Shown here: in pieces, positions 42,721 to 51,973 of the stretch
Layout of the letters: every line of letters starts with the position of its first letter
Numbering within the stretch: position 1 is the first letter of the stretch
NCBI GenBank assembly: GCA_016720115.1
Contig: JADJXT010000001.1
Span: 1,302,001-1,366,000, forward strand
Length of the DNA stretch: 64,000 bases
Source of the DNA: Sphingomonadales bacterium
GTDB lineage: Bacteria > Pseudomonadota > Alphaproteobacteria > Sphingomonadales > Sphingomonadaceae
Direction: 5' to 3'
Notes under the pieces: generated by a model
The model's database searches: none
What the model was told of the DNA's origin: nothing
Seen by the model: the letters and a program-made list of their open reading frames with translations, nothing else
Position numbers and translations under genes: made by a program

Positions 42721-43851
42721 ATGAGCGACCTGCCCGCAACCAACCGCACCATGCTGACCGAAGTAAAACCCGAAGGCGTGCTTGAACTCTATCTTGCCGA
42801 ATTGCCGATGCCGACACCCAGGGACCATGAGGTTGTGGTCAAGGTGCAGGCCACCCCGATCAACCCTTCCGACCTTGGGCTGATGGTGGGGGCCGCCGAC
42901 GTAACGAGCGCGCGTGCGATTGATCGCGACGGTTTGCCGGGCGTAGCGATGCAAGTGCCCGAAGCCGGGATGCGCTTCATGGCAGGGCGTGTAGGGCAGG
43001 CGCTGCCGATTGGCAACGAAGGCTGTGGCGTCGTGGTCGCTGCGGGGGCTGCCCCCGAAGCGCAAGCCTTGATGGGCAAGACCGTCGCGCTCATCGGCGG
43101 CGAAATCTATGCGCAATATCGCTGCCTTGCCGCGCAGATGTGCCTGCCATTGCCCGATGGCACCGCGCCCGAAGATGGCGCGTCCTGCTTCGTCAACCCG
43201 CTGACGTCATTGGGCTTTGTCGAAACGATGAAGCTCGAAGGCTATAAGGCGATCGTCCACGCGGCGGCGGCCAGCAACCTTGGCCAGATGCTGGTCAAGA
43301 TCTGCAAGGCCGACGGCATCCCGCTGGTTAACATCGTGCGCAGCCAGGCGCAGGTCGATCTCTTGAAGGGCATAGGTGCGGAAATCGTGCTCAATTCAAC
43401 CGACGAGGATTTTGTCGAGCAACTGACCAGCGCCATCGAAAAGACCGAGGCTTTCCTTGGTTTCGATCCGATCGGCGGCGGTAAGCTGGCGGGGCAGATA
43501 TTGGGCGCGATGGAGGCGGCAGCGGTGCGGCGCATGGCGGCCTATAGCCGCTATGGTTCAGACCAGATGAAGCAGGTCTATATCTACGGCGCGCTCGATG
43601 TCGGCCCGACCGTCCTCAACCGCAATTTCGGCCTGACCTGGGGGCTGAGTGGCTGGCTGCTCACGCCGTTCATGGCGAAGGCGGGGGGCGAGATTGTCGG
43701 CCGGATGCGCGCGCGCGTTGCTGCCGAACTGACCACAACCTTCAAGAGCCACTATAGCCATGAAATCAGCCTTGAACAGGCGGTCGATGTGGCGACGATG
43801 CAGGCCTATAACGCCAAAAAAACTGGCGAGAAGTATTTGATCAGGCCGTAA
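42721..43851 (+). CDS. MDR-family zinc-type alcohol dehydrogenase-like oxidoreductase
   Basis: A 376-residue NAD(P)H-dependent oxidoreductase. The N-terminal GroES-like part has EVVVKVQATPINPSDLGLMV, as in quinone oxidoreductase and enoyl reductase branches without catalytic zinc. The nucleotide-binding half starts near residue 175 (GYKAIVHAAAASNLGQMLVK) with an atypical Ala-rich glycine motif. GAGGAGA lies just before the ATG. It lies tail to tail with the acyl-CoA gene cluster. The substrate is unknown. Confidence 0.85.
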   Translation: MSDLPATNRTMLTEVKPEGVLELYLAELPMPTPRDHEVVVKVQATPINPSDLGLMVGAADVTSARAIDRDGLPGVAMQVPEAGMRFMAGRVGQALPIGNEGCGVVVAAGAAPEAQALMGKTVALIGGEIYAQYRCLAAQMCLPLPDGTAPEDGASCFVNPLTSLGFVETMKLEGYKAIVHAAAASNLGQMLVKICKADGIPLVNIVRSQAQVDLLKGIGAEIVLNSTDEDFVEQLTSAIEKTEAFLGFDPIGGGKLAGQILGAMEAAAVRRMAAYSRYGSDQMKQVYIYGALDVGPTVLNRNFGLTWGLSGWLLTPFMAKAGGEIVGRMRARVAAELTTTFKSHYSHEISLEQAVDVATMQAYNAKKTGEKYLIRP

Positions 43852-43857
43852 AGCCGA

Positions 43858-44592
43858 TCACTTCCCGAACTGGCCGCTCACGCGCTCGACAAAATCGGGG
43901 CCGACTCCCGCGCTGTTGAACACTTCGTAGGCAAGCCCGGCGTTGAGCGGAAGGTCGGCCTGTTCCTGATAGAGCCGCTTATAGGCAAAGACACTGTGGC
44001 GGCTTTGCGCGGCAATCGCGTTGGCCAGTTCGAGCGCCTTGGTGTCGAGTTCGGCGTCGGCGATGACATGGTTGGCAAGGCCGATACGGGCGGCCTCAGC
44101 GCCTGAAACGGGCAATCCGGTAAAGCTCATCTCGCGGGCTTTCCATTGGCCGATGCGGCGGGGAAGGCGCTGGCTCATCCCCCAAATCGGCACCAGCGCG
44201 AATTTGCCATGCGTGTCGGCAAAGACAGCGTTTTCGGCTGCCAAAATGATGTCACCTGCCAGCGCCAGCTCAAGCCCTCCCGTGTAGCACCCTCCTTGTA
44301 CGGCGATGATCACCGGCTGCGGGAGCGTGGCGAGAGCGGTTACAATCGATGCCTGGAAATTGGGTCGGGGCAGGTCGACGCCGCGCTCCTTCAGGTCATT
44401 GCCCGCGCAGAATGTCGGCCCATTGGCGCGCAGGACGACAGCGCCGATTGCCTCGCCCGCGTCGCGGACAGAGGCAATATGCGCTTCGAGTTCGAGCCAC
44501 AGTGCGATGTTGAGCGCATTGCGCTTGTCGGGCCGGTTGAGCGACAGGATTGCAATCCCGTCACGATCCTCACGGGTCACAAGATCGGTCAT
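43858..44592 (-). CDS. enoyl-CoA hydratase/isomerase family protein
   Basis: A 244-residue crotonase-fold enzyme. The oxyanion-hole segments (AFCAGNDL-like PTFCAGNDLKE and VQGGCYTGGLELALAGD) are present, and the Glu in GGLELAL is the usual first catalytic acid. The position of the second catalytic Glu is changed (FADTHGKFALVP instead of FGxPE), a variant seen in many crotonase relatives, so activity may differ from classical hydration. The start overlaps the MaoC gene stop by 4 bp. Last gene of the acyl-CoA cluster. Confidence 0.9.
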   Translation of the reverse strand: MTDLVTREDRDGIAILSLNRPDKRNALNIALWLELEAHIASVRDAGEAIGAVVLRANGPTFCAGNDLKERGVDLPRPNFQASIVTALATLPQPVIIAVQGGCYTGGLELALAGDIILAAENAVFADTHGKFALVPIWGMSQRLPRRIGQWKAREMSFTGLPVSGAEAARIGLANHVIADAELDTKALELANAIAAQSRHSVFAYKRLYQEQADLPLNAGLAYEVFNSAGVGPDFVERVSGQFGK

Positions 44593-45428
44593 AAATTCCC
44601 TTCCGCTGTGATGACGGTCTGGCCCGCCGGATTGAGTGCCGCCAGTGTCAACATATCCCCCTCGTGCCGACCGACCAAATGGAGCGGCTCGCCTGCAAAA
44701 GCCGGATTTTGGGCACGAAAGGCGAATTGCTTCACGCTGTTCGCGCCGAACTGGCGTGCCGCCAGATCGAGCAGCAACGAAGCGGTGAGCGGGCCGTGGA
44801 CGACAAGGCCGCGATAGCCTTCCTCGTTGGTCGCATAGGGCGCATCATAATGGATTCGGTGTGTGTTGAAGGTGATCGCCGAGAAGCGGAAGAGCAACGC
44901 TTCGTCGGGAACCAGCGTGCGGTGAAAATCCCATGCGCCGAAATCGATAGTGACGGGTTCCGGGGCAGGGGTGGGCTTGGCGGTATTTGCCTCGCGATAG
45001 ACGAGTGTTTGCTGTTCCCTGATCGCCAGCGTGCCGTCGGCCCTGGTTTCGTGTGCGACGTCCACAAATACCAAGCTGCCCGTGCTGCCGGTCTTTTCGC
45101 TGATCGCGGCGATGGTCGAAATACGCTCGATTTCGGAATCGACCGCTATCGGTGCGACAAAATCGACCTTGCTCGACGCCCACATGCGGCGCGGGTACGG
45201 CACGGGGGGAAAGAAACTGTCCGGGCTGTCGCTGCGCTGCGGATGCCCGTCGATGCCCAGTTGCGCGGTCGCGGCTTCGGGCGTGCACAACACCCAATGG
45301 ATCGCTTGTGGAGCAATATCGCCGGTTTCCGCGCTGTCGATCGTTGCACGAAAGCGTTGCAACAGGGCAGGGGTCAGCCGGTCGTGCTGTACCGTCTGGC
45401 GGCCGATCCAATTTTGATAGTTGGCCAT
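44589..45428 (-). CDS. MaoC/FAS1-like dehydratase (mesaconyl-CoA hydratase-type)
   Basis: A 279-residue double hot-dog protein. The N-terminal half has a FAS1-DH-like region (PRRMWASSKVDFVAPI). The C-terminal half has the hydratase-2 region (FSAITFNTHRIHYDAPYAT, then YRGLVVHGPLTASLL) with the catalytic Asn/His-type pair. This layout matches mesaconyl-C4-CoA hydratase and HTD2-like proteins. It probably hydrates an enoyl-CoA in the pathway encoded here. The start at 45428 has AGAGAGG upstream; longer frames translate the hairpin repeat. Overlaps the enoyl-CoA hydratase gene by 4 bp. Confidence 0.85.
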   Translation of the reverse strand: MANYQNWIGRQTVQHDRLTPALLQRFRATIDSAETGDIAPQAIHWVLCTPEAATAQLGIDGHPQRSDSPDSFFPPVPYPRRMWASSKVDFVAPIAVDSEIERISTIAAISEKTGSTGSLVFVDVAHETRADGTLAIREQQTLVYREANTAKPTPAPEPVTIDFGAWDFHRTLVPDEALLFRFSAITFNTHRIHYDAPYATNEEGYRGLVVHGPLTASLLLDLAARQFGANSVKQFAFRAQNPAFAGEPLHLVGRHEGDMLTLAALNPAGQTVITAEGNL

Positions 45429-45461
45429 TGCTGACTCTGCCTCTCTGTTTTCGCGTTTTAC

Positions 45462-45566
45462 ACCGTAGCCCTGAGCCTGTCGAAGGGCGTTTACAGCGGC
45501 AGCACAAACCTTGGGTCGCCGTTGGGCTTTGCCCGCCTCCGGCAGCGACAAGCTCAGGGCTGCGGT
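45462..45566. repeat. intergenic hairpin element, second copy of the 26.1-kb family
   Basis: Arms at 45462-45482 and 45546-45566 are inverted copies with 2 mismatches over 21 bases. They share the core TGAGCCTGTCGA with the element at 26105-26209. They lie in the gap between an acyl-CoA dehydrogenase and the MaoC gene and so may split the cluster into two transcripts. Confidence 0.82.
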
Positions 45567-45605
45567 CAATGCTCTGCACCATGGCCGCGGAAAAGCCATG
45601 CTGGA

Positions 45606-46760
45606 TCAGTAACTCCTCGGCAGGCCGAGGACATGTTCGGCGACGAAGGAGAGGATCATATTCGTGCTGATCGGCGCGACCTGATAGAGCCGGGTTTCGC
45701 GGAACTTGCGTTCGACATCATATTCGGCGGCAAAGCCGAAGCCGCCATGCGTCTGCACGCAGGCCTCACCCGCGGCCCAGCTGGCCTCGGCGGCGAGCAT
45801 CTTTGCCATATTGGCTTCCTCGCCGCAATTCTCGCCTGCTTCATATTTGCGGATGCCTTCCTGCACGAGAAGGTCGGCGGCGCGCATCTGCGCATAGGCG
45901 CGGGCGATCGGGAATTGCACGCCTTGGTTCTGCCCGATGGGCCGCCCGAACAGCACGCGCTCCTTCGCATAGGCAGTGGCTTTCTCGATGAACCATTTGG
46001 CATCGCCGATGCACTCCGCCGCGATCAGCAGCCGTTCGGCGTTCATGCCCGACAATATGTAGCGGAAGCCCTTGCCTTCCTCGCCGATCAGATTGGCGGC
46101 AGGGACCATCATATTGTCGAAAAAGACCGCCGTGGTGGCGTGGTTCATCATCGTGTCGATGGGGTTGATGGTCAGCGTGCCCGCAGCGAGCGCTTCCTTC
46201 ATGTCGACAAGGAACACCGAAAGCCCTTCGGTGCGGCTGGCGGCTTCCTCGCGCGGGGTGGTGCGGGCGAGCAGCAGCATCAGGTCTGAATGTTCGGCGC
46301 GGCTGGTCCAGATTTTCTGGCCGTTGATGATATAGTGATCACCGTCCTTCCGGGCGACGGTCTTGAGGCTCAGCGTATCGGTGCCGCTGGTCGGTTCGGT
46401 GACGCCAAAGGCTTGCAGCCGCAACTCGCCAGTGGCAATTTTGGGCAGATAGCGTTGCTTCTGCTCTTCGCTGCCGTGGCGCAGCAGCGTGCCCATGATG
46501 TACATCTGCGCGTGCACCGCGCCGCCATTGCAACCCTGTTTCTGGACTTCCTCAAGGATCGCCGCCGCCGCCGAAAGCGGGAGGCCTGCGCCGCCATATT
46601 CCTCAGGGATCAGCGCGGCGAGATAGCCCGCTTCGCCAAGCGCTGTGACGAACTCGGACGGATATTCGCGTGCCTTGTCCTTGGCGCGCCAATATTCGCC
46701 GGGATATTGCGCGCACAGCTTGGCGACTTCTTCGCGGATGGCGGTGTAATCGTGCATCAT
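45606..46760 (-). CDS. acyl-CoA dehydrogenase lacking the usual catalytic Glu
   Basis: A 384-residue FAD enzyme of the acyl-CoA dehydrogenase family. The flavin signature FGVTEPTSGTDTLSLKT and the C-terminal region QTHGGFGFAAEYDVERKFRE are clear. Where most members have IYEGT with the catalytic base, this protein has LYQVAPIS, so the usual Glu is replaced by Gln. The base may sit elsewhere, as in isovaleryl-CoA dehydrogenase-like branches, or the enzyme may have another reaction. The ATG at 46760 overlaps the thiolase stop (ATGA within ATGATGA). Confidence 0.88.
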   Translation of the reverse strand: MMHDYTAIREEVAKLCAQYPGEYWRAKDKAREYPSEFVTALGEAGYLAALIPEEYGGAGLPLSAAAAILEEVQKQGCNGGAVHAQMYIMGTLLRHGSEEQKQRYLPKIATGELRLQAFGVTEPTSGTDTLSLKTVARKDGDHYIINGQKIWTSRAEHSDLMLLLARTTPREEAASRTEGLSVFLVDMKEALAAGTLTINPIDTMMNHATTAVFFDNMMVPAANLIGEEGKGFRYILSGMNAERLLIAAECIGDAKWFIEKATAYAKERVLFGRPIGQNQGVQFPIARAYAQMRAADLLVQEGIRKYEAGENCGEEANMAKMLAAEASWAAGEACVQTHGGFGFAAEYDVERKFRETRLYQVAPISTNMILSFVAEHVLGLPRSY

Positions 46761-47983
46761 GCTTTCTCGAACACCGCAGCGATGCCCTGGCCGCCGCCGA
46801 TACACATGGTTTCAAGGCCGTAGCGCACGTCGCGGCGCTGCATCTCGCGCGTCAGATTGGCGAGGATGCGCCCGCCGGTCGCGCCGATGGGGTGGCCGAG
46901 CGAGATGCCCGAACCATTGACGTTGAGCATGTCGTGGCGGCTGTCATCATCGGCCCAGCCCCAGCCTTTGAGGCAGGCGAGCACCTGCGGCGCGAAGGCC
47001 TCGTTGAGTTCGATGAGGCCGATATCGTTCCACGACAGCCCGTTGCGCGCAAACAGCCGCTCGGTCGCGGGGACGGGGCCAAAGCCCATCCGGCTGGGAT
47101 CGCAGCCTGCAGCGGCCCAGCTGTGGAAGTAGGCGATGGGTTCGAGGCCGAGTTCCTCAAGCTTGTCCTCGGCCACCACGAGACAGGCCGCAGCAGCGTC
47201 ATTCTGCTGGCTGGCATTGCCTGCGGTCACCACGCCATTTTCAAGCGGGCGGAGCGCGCCCAATGTTTCCATGCTGGCATCGGAGCGATAGCCTTCATCA
47301 TGGTCGAAAACTACGGACTCGCCCTTTTTCTGCGGGATTTCGACCGGCACCAGTTCGTCGGCGAACAGGCCATTGGCCCAGGCGGCGGCTGCCCGCTGGT
47401 GGCTGCGCGCGGCATAGGCATCGCACGCCTCGCGGCTGATATTCCAGTCCTTCGCCAGATTTTCGGCGGTCTCGATCATGCCGGAAATCACGCCATAGCG
47501 TTCGATCGGCTGGCTCATCACGCGGCCACGGGTCAGCCGGTCGTGCAGTGTCAGATTTCCGGCGCGCACGCCTTTGCGGATATCGGTGGTATAATGCTCG
47601 ACATTGGACATGCTCTCGCAGCCGCCTGCGACGACAACATCGGAAACCCCGGTCTGCACCATCATCGCCGCATTGACGATCGCCTGCAGCCCGGAGCCGC
47701 AGCGGCGATCGAGCTGATAACCCGGCACCTCTTCGGGAAGGCCTGCGAGCAGCCACGACCAGTGCGAAATGCAAGGTGCCTCGCCATTGCCATAGCCTTG
47801 CGCGAAGATCACATCGTCGACGCGGGCGGGATCGATTTTTGTACGCTCCATCAGTGCCTTGAGGATGACAGCTCCCAACTGTCCTGCAGTCATTGAGGAC
47901 AGCGAACCGCCAAATTTGCCCACGGCGGTGCGGATGGGGGCGACGATCGCGGCGCGACGCAATTGGCTGGGGGGGCGAGTCAT
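46757..47983 (-). CDS. thiolase (acetyl-CoA C-acyltransferase family)
   Basis: A 408-residue thiolase with the nucleophilic Cys in DRRCGSGLQAIVNA (about residue 98), the His in LGHPIGATGGRI and the second Cys in TMCIGGGQGIA. It cleaves 3-oxoacyl-CoA in beta-oxidation. It is translationally coupled with the acyl-CoA dehydrogenase downstream and follows the methylsuccinyl-type dehydrogenase by 15 bases. Confidence 0.95.
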   Translation of the reverse strand: MTRPPSQLRRAAIVAPIRTAVGKFGGSLSSMTAGQLGAVILKALMERTKIDPARVDDVIFAQGYGNGEAPCISHWSWLLAGLPEEVPGYQLDRRCGSGLQAIVNAAMMVQTGVSDVVVAGGCESMSNVEHYTTDIRKGVRAGNLTLHDRLTRGRVMSQPIERYGVISGMIETAENLAKDWNISREACDAYAARSHQRAAAAWANGLFADELVPVEIPQKKGESVVFDHDEGYRSDASMETLGALRPLENGVVTAGNASQQNDAAAACLVVAEDKLEELGLEPIAYFHSWAAAGCDPSRMGFGPVPATERLFARNGLSWNDIGLIELNEAFAPQVLACLKGWGWADDDSRHDMLNVNGSGISLGHPIGATGGRILANLTREMQRRDVRYGLETMCIGGGQGIAAVFEKA

Positions 47984-47998
47984 GCTGTTCTTCCTTTG

Positions 47999-49564
47999 CT
48001 AATTGCGGTCCTGCAGCTTGCCGCGCGCGATCACCTGCGCCTGGATTTCGGCTGCACCTTCGAAGATGTTGAGGATGCGTGCATCGCACAGCACCCGGCT
48101 GATTTCATATTCCATCGCATAGCCGTTGCCGCCGTGGATTTGCAGGCCTGCATCGGCATTGGCCCAGGCGACGCGCGCGGCGAGCAGCTTGGCCATGCCC
48201 GCCTCGATATCGCAGCGTTTGCCGCTGTCCTTCGCACGCGCCGCAAAATAGGTCAGCTCGCGCGCCATCACCATGTCGGTCACCATCATCGCCAGCTTGT
48301 CGGCGACGCGCGGGAAACCGATGATCGGCTGGCCGAACTGCTTGCGGTCGAGTGCATATTGAAACGCCAGTTCGATCGCGCGGCGGGCAACGCCGACAGC
48401 GCGGGCCGCGGTCTGTATGCGTGCGCCCTCGAAGGTCCGCATCAGTTGCTTGAAACCCTGGCCTTCCTCGCCGCCGAGCAGCGCGTCGGCGGGTGCCTTC
48501 ATGCCGTCGAACTGCAACGCATATTCGCGCATCCCGCGATAGCCCAGCACCTCGATCTCGCTGCCGGTCATGCCCTTAGCAGGGAAAGGATCGGTTTCGG
48601 TGCCGCGCGGCTTGGGGACGAGCAGCATCGATAAGCCGGCATAGCCCTTCACGTCAGGGACTGTCCGCGCCATCAGGGTCATCAGGTCGGTGCGCGCGGC
48701 GTGGGTGATCCAGTTTTTCGCGCCGCTGATTTCCCAGCCCTCTGCCGTCCGCACCGCGCGCGTTTGCAGGCTGGCCATGTCGGAACCGGTGTCGGGTTCG
48801 GTGAATACTGCGGTGGGCAGCACTTCGCCCGAGGCGATTTTGGGCAGCCACTGCTGCTTTTGCGCTTCGGTGCCGCCCATCATGATAAGCTCGCCAGCGA
48901 TCTCGCTGCGCGTGCCGAGCGAGCCGGTGCCAATCCAGCCGCGCGACAATTCCTCGGTAACGACGCACATCACCAGCTTGCCGAGGCCGAGGCCGCCAAA
49001 TTCCTCGGCAATGCAAATGCCGAAGGTGCCGAGGTCTGCCATTTCGGTGATGATCGCATCGGGGATGAGGGCGTTGGCAAGATGCAAGCCATGCGCCTGC
49101 GGCAATATCCGCTCGTCGGTGAAGCGGCGATACTGGGCGCGGATGGTATCGAGCAGGTCGTCCTCGAAGCGGTCCGATATCGTCGCGCCTTCTGCCAGCA
49201 GTTCGATCAGCCGCGCCCGGTTGGCCACGCTGTTGCCCTGCGCAGCGGACGATAGCGCCGCGACATGGCTTTCCAGCCCGAAATCCGCCGGACGGACAAA
49301 TTCATTCTGCCCCATCGGCAGCCCGCCCGCCAATTGGGCCAGCGTTTCGCCGGTGCCGATGGCGACGACCAGTCGCTCGGCCGCGCCATTCTGCCGTTCG
49401 CCCCAGGCGTGCAGCGCCCGCAGCGCTTCGACGGCGGTTTCGATCCAGGCATAGCCATGCGCGGCATGTTGCTGGGCATCGAGCGAGGAAGCCGCAACGC
49501 GTTCCTGCACCGCCGCCCGCGCCGCAGCGGCGTAGTTTTCAGCAGCGGCAAGCGCTGCGTTCAT
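47999..49564 (-). CDS. acyl-CoA dehydrogenase of (2S)-methylsuccinyl-CoA dehydrogenase type
   Basis: A 521-residue protein, longer than ordinary acyl-CoA dehydrogenases by an N-terminal extension of about 130 residues (TGETLAQLAGGLPMGQNEFV). Such an extension is known from methylsuccinyl-CoA dehydrogenase (Mcd) of the ethylmalonyl-CoA pathway. The core has VFTEPDTGSDMASLQTRAV and KNWITHAARTDLMTLMART. The C-terminal ARILNIFEGAAEIQAQVIAR contains the catalytic Glu. Other ethylmalonyl-pathway genes (crotonyl-CoA carboxylase/reductase, mutase, lyase) are absent here, so a related but different branched acyl-CoA is possible. It overlaps the CoA-transferase gene by 4 bp. Confidence 0.82.
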   Translation of the reverse strand: MNAALAAAENYAAAARAAVQERVAASSLDAQQHAAHGYAWIETAVEALRALHAWGERQNGAAERLVVAIGTGETLAQLAGGLPMGQNEFVRPADFGLESHVAALSSAAQGNSVANRARLIELLAEGATISDRFEDDLLDTIRAQYRRFTDERILPQAHGLHLANALIPDAIITEMADLGTFGICIAEEFGGLGLGKLVMCVVTEELSRGWIGTGSLGTRSEIAGELIMMGGTEAQKQQWLPKIASGEVLPTAVFTEPDTGSDMASLQTRAVRTAEGWEISGAKNWITHAARTDLMTLMARTVPDVKGYAGLSMLLVPKPRGTETDPFPAKGMTGSEIEVLGYRGMREYALQFDGMKAPADALLGGEEGQGFKQLMRTFEGARIQTAARAVGVARRAIELAFQYALDRKQFGQPIIGFPRVADKLAMMVTDMVMARELTYFAARAKDSGKRCDIEAGMAKLLAARVAWANADAGLQIHGGNGYAMEYEISRVLCDARILNIFEGAAEIQAQVIARGKLQDRN

Positions 49565-50757
49565 GCCTGCGCCACCGTTCCGGCATCGATCAGCGCAGCG
49601 ATGGTGCCCGAAGGCAGGCCGAGCCGTTCGGCGAGTATTTCTTCGCTGTCCGCCCCGTTGCGCGGCGCCGGCTGCGGGGCCTGCCGTTCAAGCTGCGGCA
49701 CTGTCGCGAAACTGCCCGCCGCCGGATAGTCGAAGCCCGAGGGGTTGGCCGCCGCGCCGAACACCGGATTGTCGGCAACCAGCGCCGGGTCGTTCGCCGC
49801 ATCGAGCATGGTGCGATAGGCCGAATGGACGATGCCGCCTGCGTCGAACGCCGCCGCAAGATCGGCATGGCTCCGCGCGCCGATGGCGGCTTCGAACAGC
49901 GGATAGAGCGCATCGCGATGGTTGAAGCGCAGCCCGTCATCGCTGGCGAAACTGATCCCGCGTTCGGCCTCGATCGCGGCTACGGCATCCTCCAGCTTGA
50001 GTGCGGCGACGAGATTTGCCCATTGGCGCGGGGTGACGACGACGATCATCGTTCGCACGCCATCCGCCGTCACAAAATCGCGCCCGAACAGGCCATAAAC
50101 CGCATTGCCCAGCCTTGGCCGATTGGCACCGGTATAAAGCATTTCGGCAATGCCGCCCAGATTGGCCACCGTGCCGATTGCAACATCGGACAGCGGGATG
50201 CGCACTTCCATCCCTTCGCCGCTCACTGCGCGTTTCTGGACAGCCGCCAGCATCGCAAAGGCGGCATAGGCGCCGGTGAGCAAATCCCATGCGGGCAGCA
50301 CATGGTTGACGGGTTCCGGACCCGCGCCGGTCATCATCGGATAGCCGACCGAATTGTTGACCGTATAATCGAGCGCGGGCGAGCCATCGGCCCAGCCCAT
50401 CACCCGCACCGTCACCAGATCGGCGCGGCCTTCGGACAGCTTTGCGTGGCTCAGGAAACCCTCCGCCGGGAAATTGGTCACGAACTGCCCGGTCTTGCGC
50501 ACCAGCTCCTGCAACAACTCGCGCCCTTGGGGAGAACCCAGATCAAGCGCGACCGATTTTTTCGCGCGGTTGAGATTTTCCCAATAGAGCGAGTCATTCC
50601 CCTCGGTCACCGGCCAGCGGCGGAAATCCGGCCCGCCGCCGATCTGGTCGACGCGGATCACCTCTGCCCCCATTTGCGCCAGATATAGTCCGGCGGTGGG
50701 GGAGGCGACGAAGCTCGAGGCTTCGATGACCGACAGGCCGTTGAGAAGGTTGTACAT
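49561..50757 (-). CDS. class III CoA-transferase (CaiB/BaiF family)
   Basis: A 398-residue CoA-transferase. The N-terminal GLSVIEASSFVASPTAGLYL and LDLGSPQGRELLQELV segments are typical, and the nucleophilic Asp is expected in the DLVTVRVMGW/AWDLLTGAYA area. It would activate the pathway substrate by CoA transfer from another acyl-CoA. Thirteen bases separate it from the upstream acyl-CoA dehydrogenase and it overlaps the next gene by 4 bp (ATGA). Confidence 0.9.
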   Translation of the reverse strand: MYNLLNGLSVIEASSFVASPTAGLYLAQMGAEVIRVDQIGGGPDFRRWPVTEGNDSLYWENLNRAKKSVALDLGSPQGRELLQELVRKTGQFVTNFPAEGFLSHAKLSEGRADLVTVRVMGWADGSPALDYTVNNSVGYPMMTGAGPEPVNHVLPAWDLLTGAYAAFAMLAAVQKRAVSGEGMEVRIPLSDVAIGTVANLGGIAEMLYTGANRPRLGNAVYGLFGRDFVTADGVRTMIVVVTPRQWANLVAALKLEDAVAAIEAERGISFASDDGLRFNHRDALYPLFEAAIGARSHADLAAAFDAGGIVHSAYRTMLDAANDPALVADNPVFGAAANPSGFDYPAAGSFATVPQLERQAPQPAPRNGADSEEILAERLGLPSGTIAALIDAGTVAQA

Positions 50758-50769
50758 ATCAGGCGCGCC

Positions 50770-51963
50770 TTACCACACCGCCCCTTCGCGTTCGAATTCG
50801 CGCAGCAGGTGCTTGGCGATCTGCAACTGCATGATCTGGCTCGTGCCCTCGTAAATCCGCAGGATGCGGGCATCGCGGAAGAAGCGTTCGGCGGGATATT
50901 CGGCGAGATAGCCTGCGCCGCCATAGATCTGCACGCAGCGGTCGGCGACGCGGCCGCAGGTTTCGGTGGCGAACAGCTTTGCGGCTGCTGCCTTGCGCAA
51001 TATCGCCTCGCCGCGATCTGCCCGCGCGCAGGCATCGGCGATCATGCACTCGGCGGCGTAAAGCTCCGCCTCGCTGTCGGCGAGCATCGCCTGGATCAGC
51101 TGGAAATTGGCGATTGCCTCGCCAAAGGCCTTGCGTTCGGTGGCGTAGCGGATCGCGGTGTCGAGGATGCGGCGGCCCATGCCGACCCCCATAGCGGCGA
51201 CCGACAGGCGGCCATTGTCGAGGCTTTGCATCGCGATCTGGAACCCGCGCCCCTCCTCGCCGCCGACCAACGCATCGCCGGGGATTTTGACATCTTCCAT
51301 GATGATGTCGGCAATATGCGCCCCGGCCTGGCCCATTTTCTTGTCGGGCTTTCCGATGCTGATGCCCGGCGAGGTCATGTCGACGATGAAGGCAGAGACA
51401 TGGGCATTTTTGGGGAGCGCCTCTTTTGAGGTGCGCGCCATGATCAGGCCGATTTTTGCGGCAGGCGAATTGGTGATGTAGCGCTTGGTGCCTGTCAGTT
51501 TGTAGCCATTGCCGTCGCGCACCGCCATCGTCTGCATCGCGGCGCTGTCCGATCCGCTGCCGGGTTCGGTGAGGCCGAAACAGGCAATCTCGCCGCTCGC
51601 GATGCGGGGCAGCCAATGCGCCTTCTGTTCGGGCGTGCCGAAATTCTTGAGCGCGCTGCCCGTCATCCCGACATTGATCGACATGGTCGAACGATAGGCA
51701 GGCGCGGCATAGGCCAGTTGCTTCACCGTTTCGATATATTGGCTGATATTCATGCCCGCGCCGCCGAATTCCTCGGGAATGGTGATGCCGAACAGCCCCA
51801 TCTCGCGCATTTCGGCTAGGATATCTTCGGGGATAGCATCATTGGCGATCACCTGTTCCTCGGCCGGGATCAGCCGCTCGCGCACATAGCGGCGCAGCTG
51901 TTCGATGAAGGCGTCGAAGATTTCAGCGTCCATTCCCGCATTGCCTTGGCCGGGGTTGCTCAT
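50770..51963 (-). CDS. acyl-CoA dehydrogenase (canonical)
   Basis: A 397-residue FAD enzyme. FGLTEPGSGSDSAAMQTMAV is the family's first signature. QIYGGAGYLAEYPAERFFRD and ARILRIYEGTSQIMQLQIAK hold the second, with the catalytic Glu in YEGT. The ATG at 51963 follows GAGGAG in the tail of the short gap after the SDR gene; an earlier in-frame ATG (51999) lies inside the SDR gene. Catalyses the first step of a beta-oxidation-like route. Confidence 0.95.
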   Translation of the reverse strand: MSNPGQGNAGMDAEIFDAFIEQLRRYVRERLIPAEEQVIANDAIPEDILAEMREMGLFGITIPEEFGGAGMNISQYIETVKQLAYAAPAYRSTMSINVGMTGSALKNFGTPEQKAHWLPRIASGEIACFGLTEPGSGSDSAAMQTMAVRDGNGYKLTGTKRYITNSPAAKIGLIMARTSKEALPKNAHVSAFIVDMTSPGISIGKPDKKMGQAGAHIADIIMEDVKIPGDALVGGEEGRGFQIAMQSLDNGRLSVAAMGVGMGRRILDTAIRYATERKAFGEAIANFQLIQAMLADSEAELYAAECMIADACARADRGEAILRKAAAAKLFATETCGRVADRCVQIYGGAGYLAEYPAERFFRDARILRIYEGTSQIMQLQIAKHLLREFEREGAVW

Positions 51964-51973
51964 CACTTGCTCC

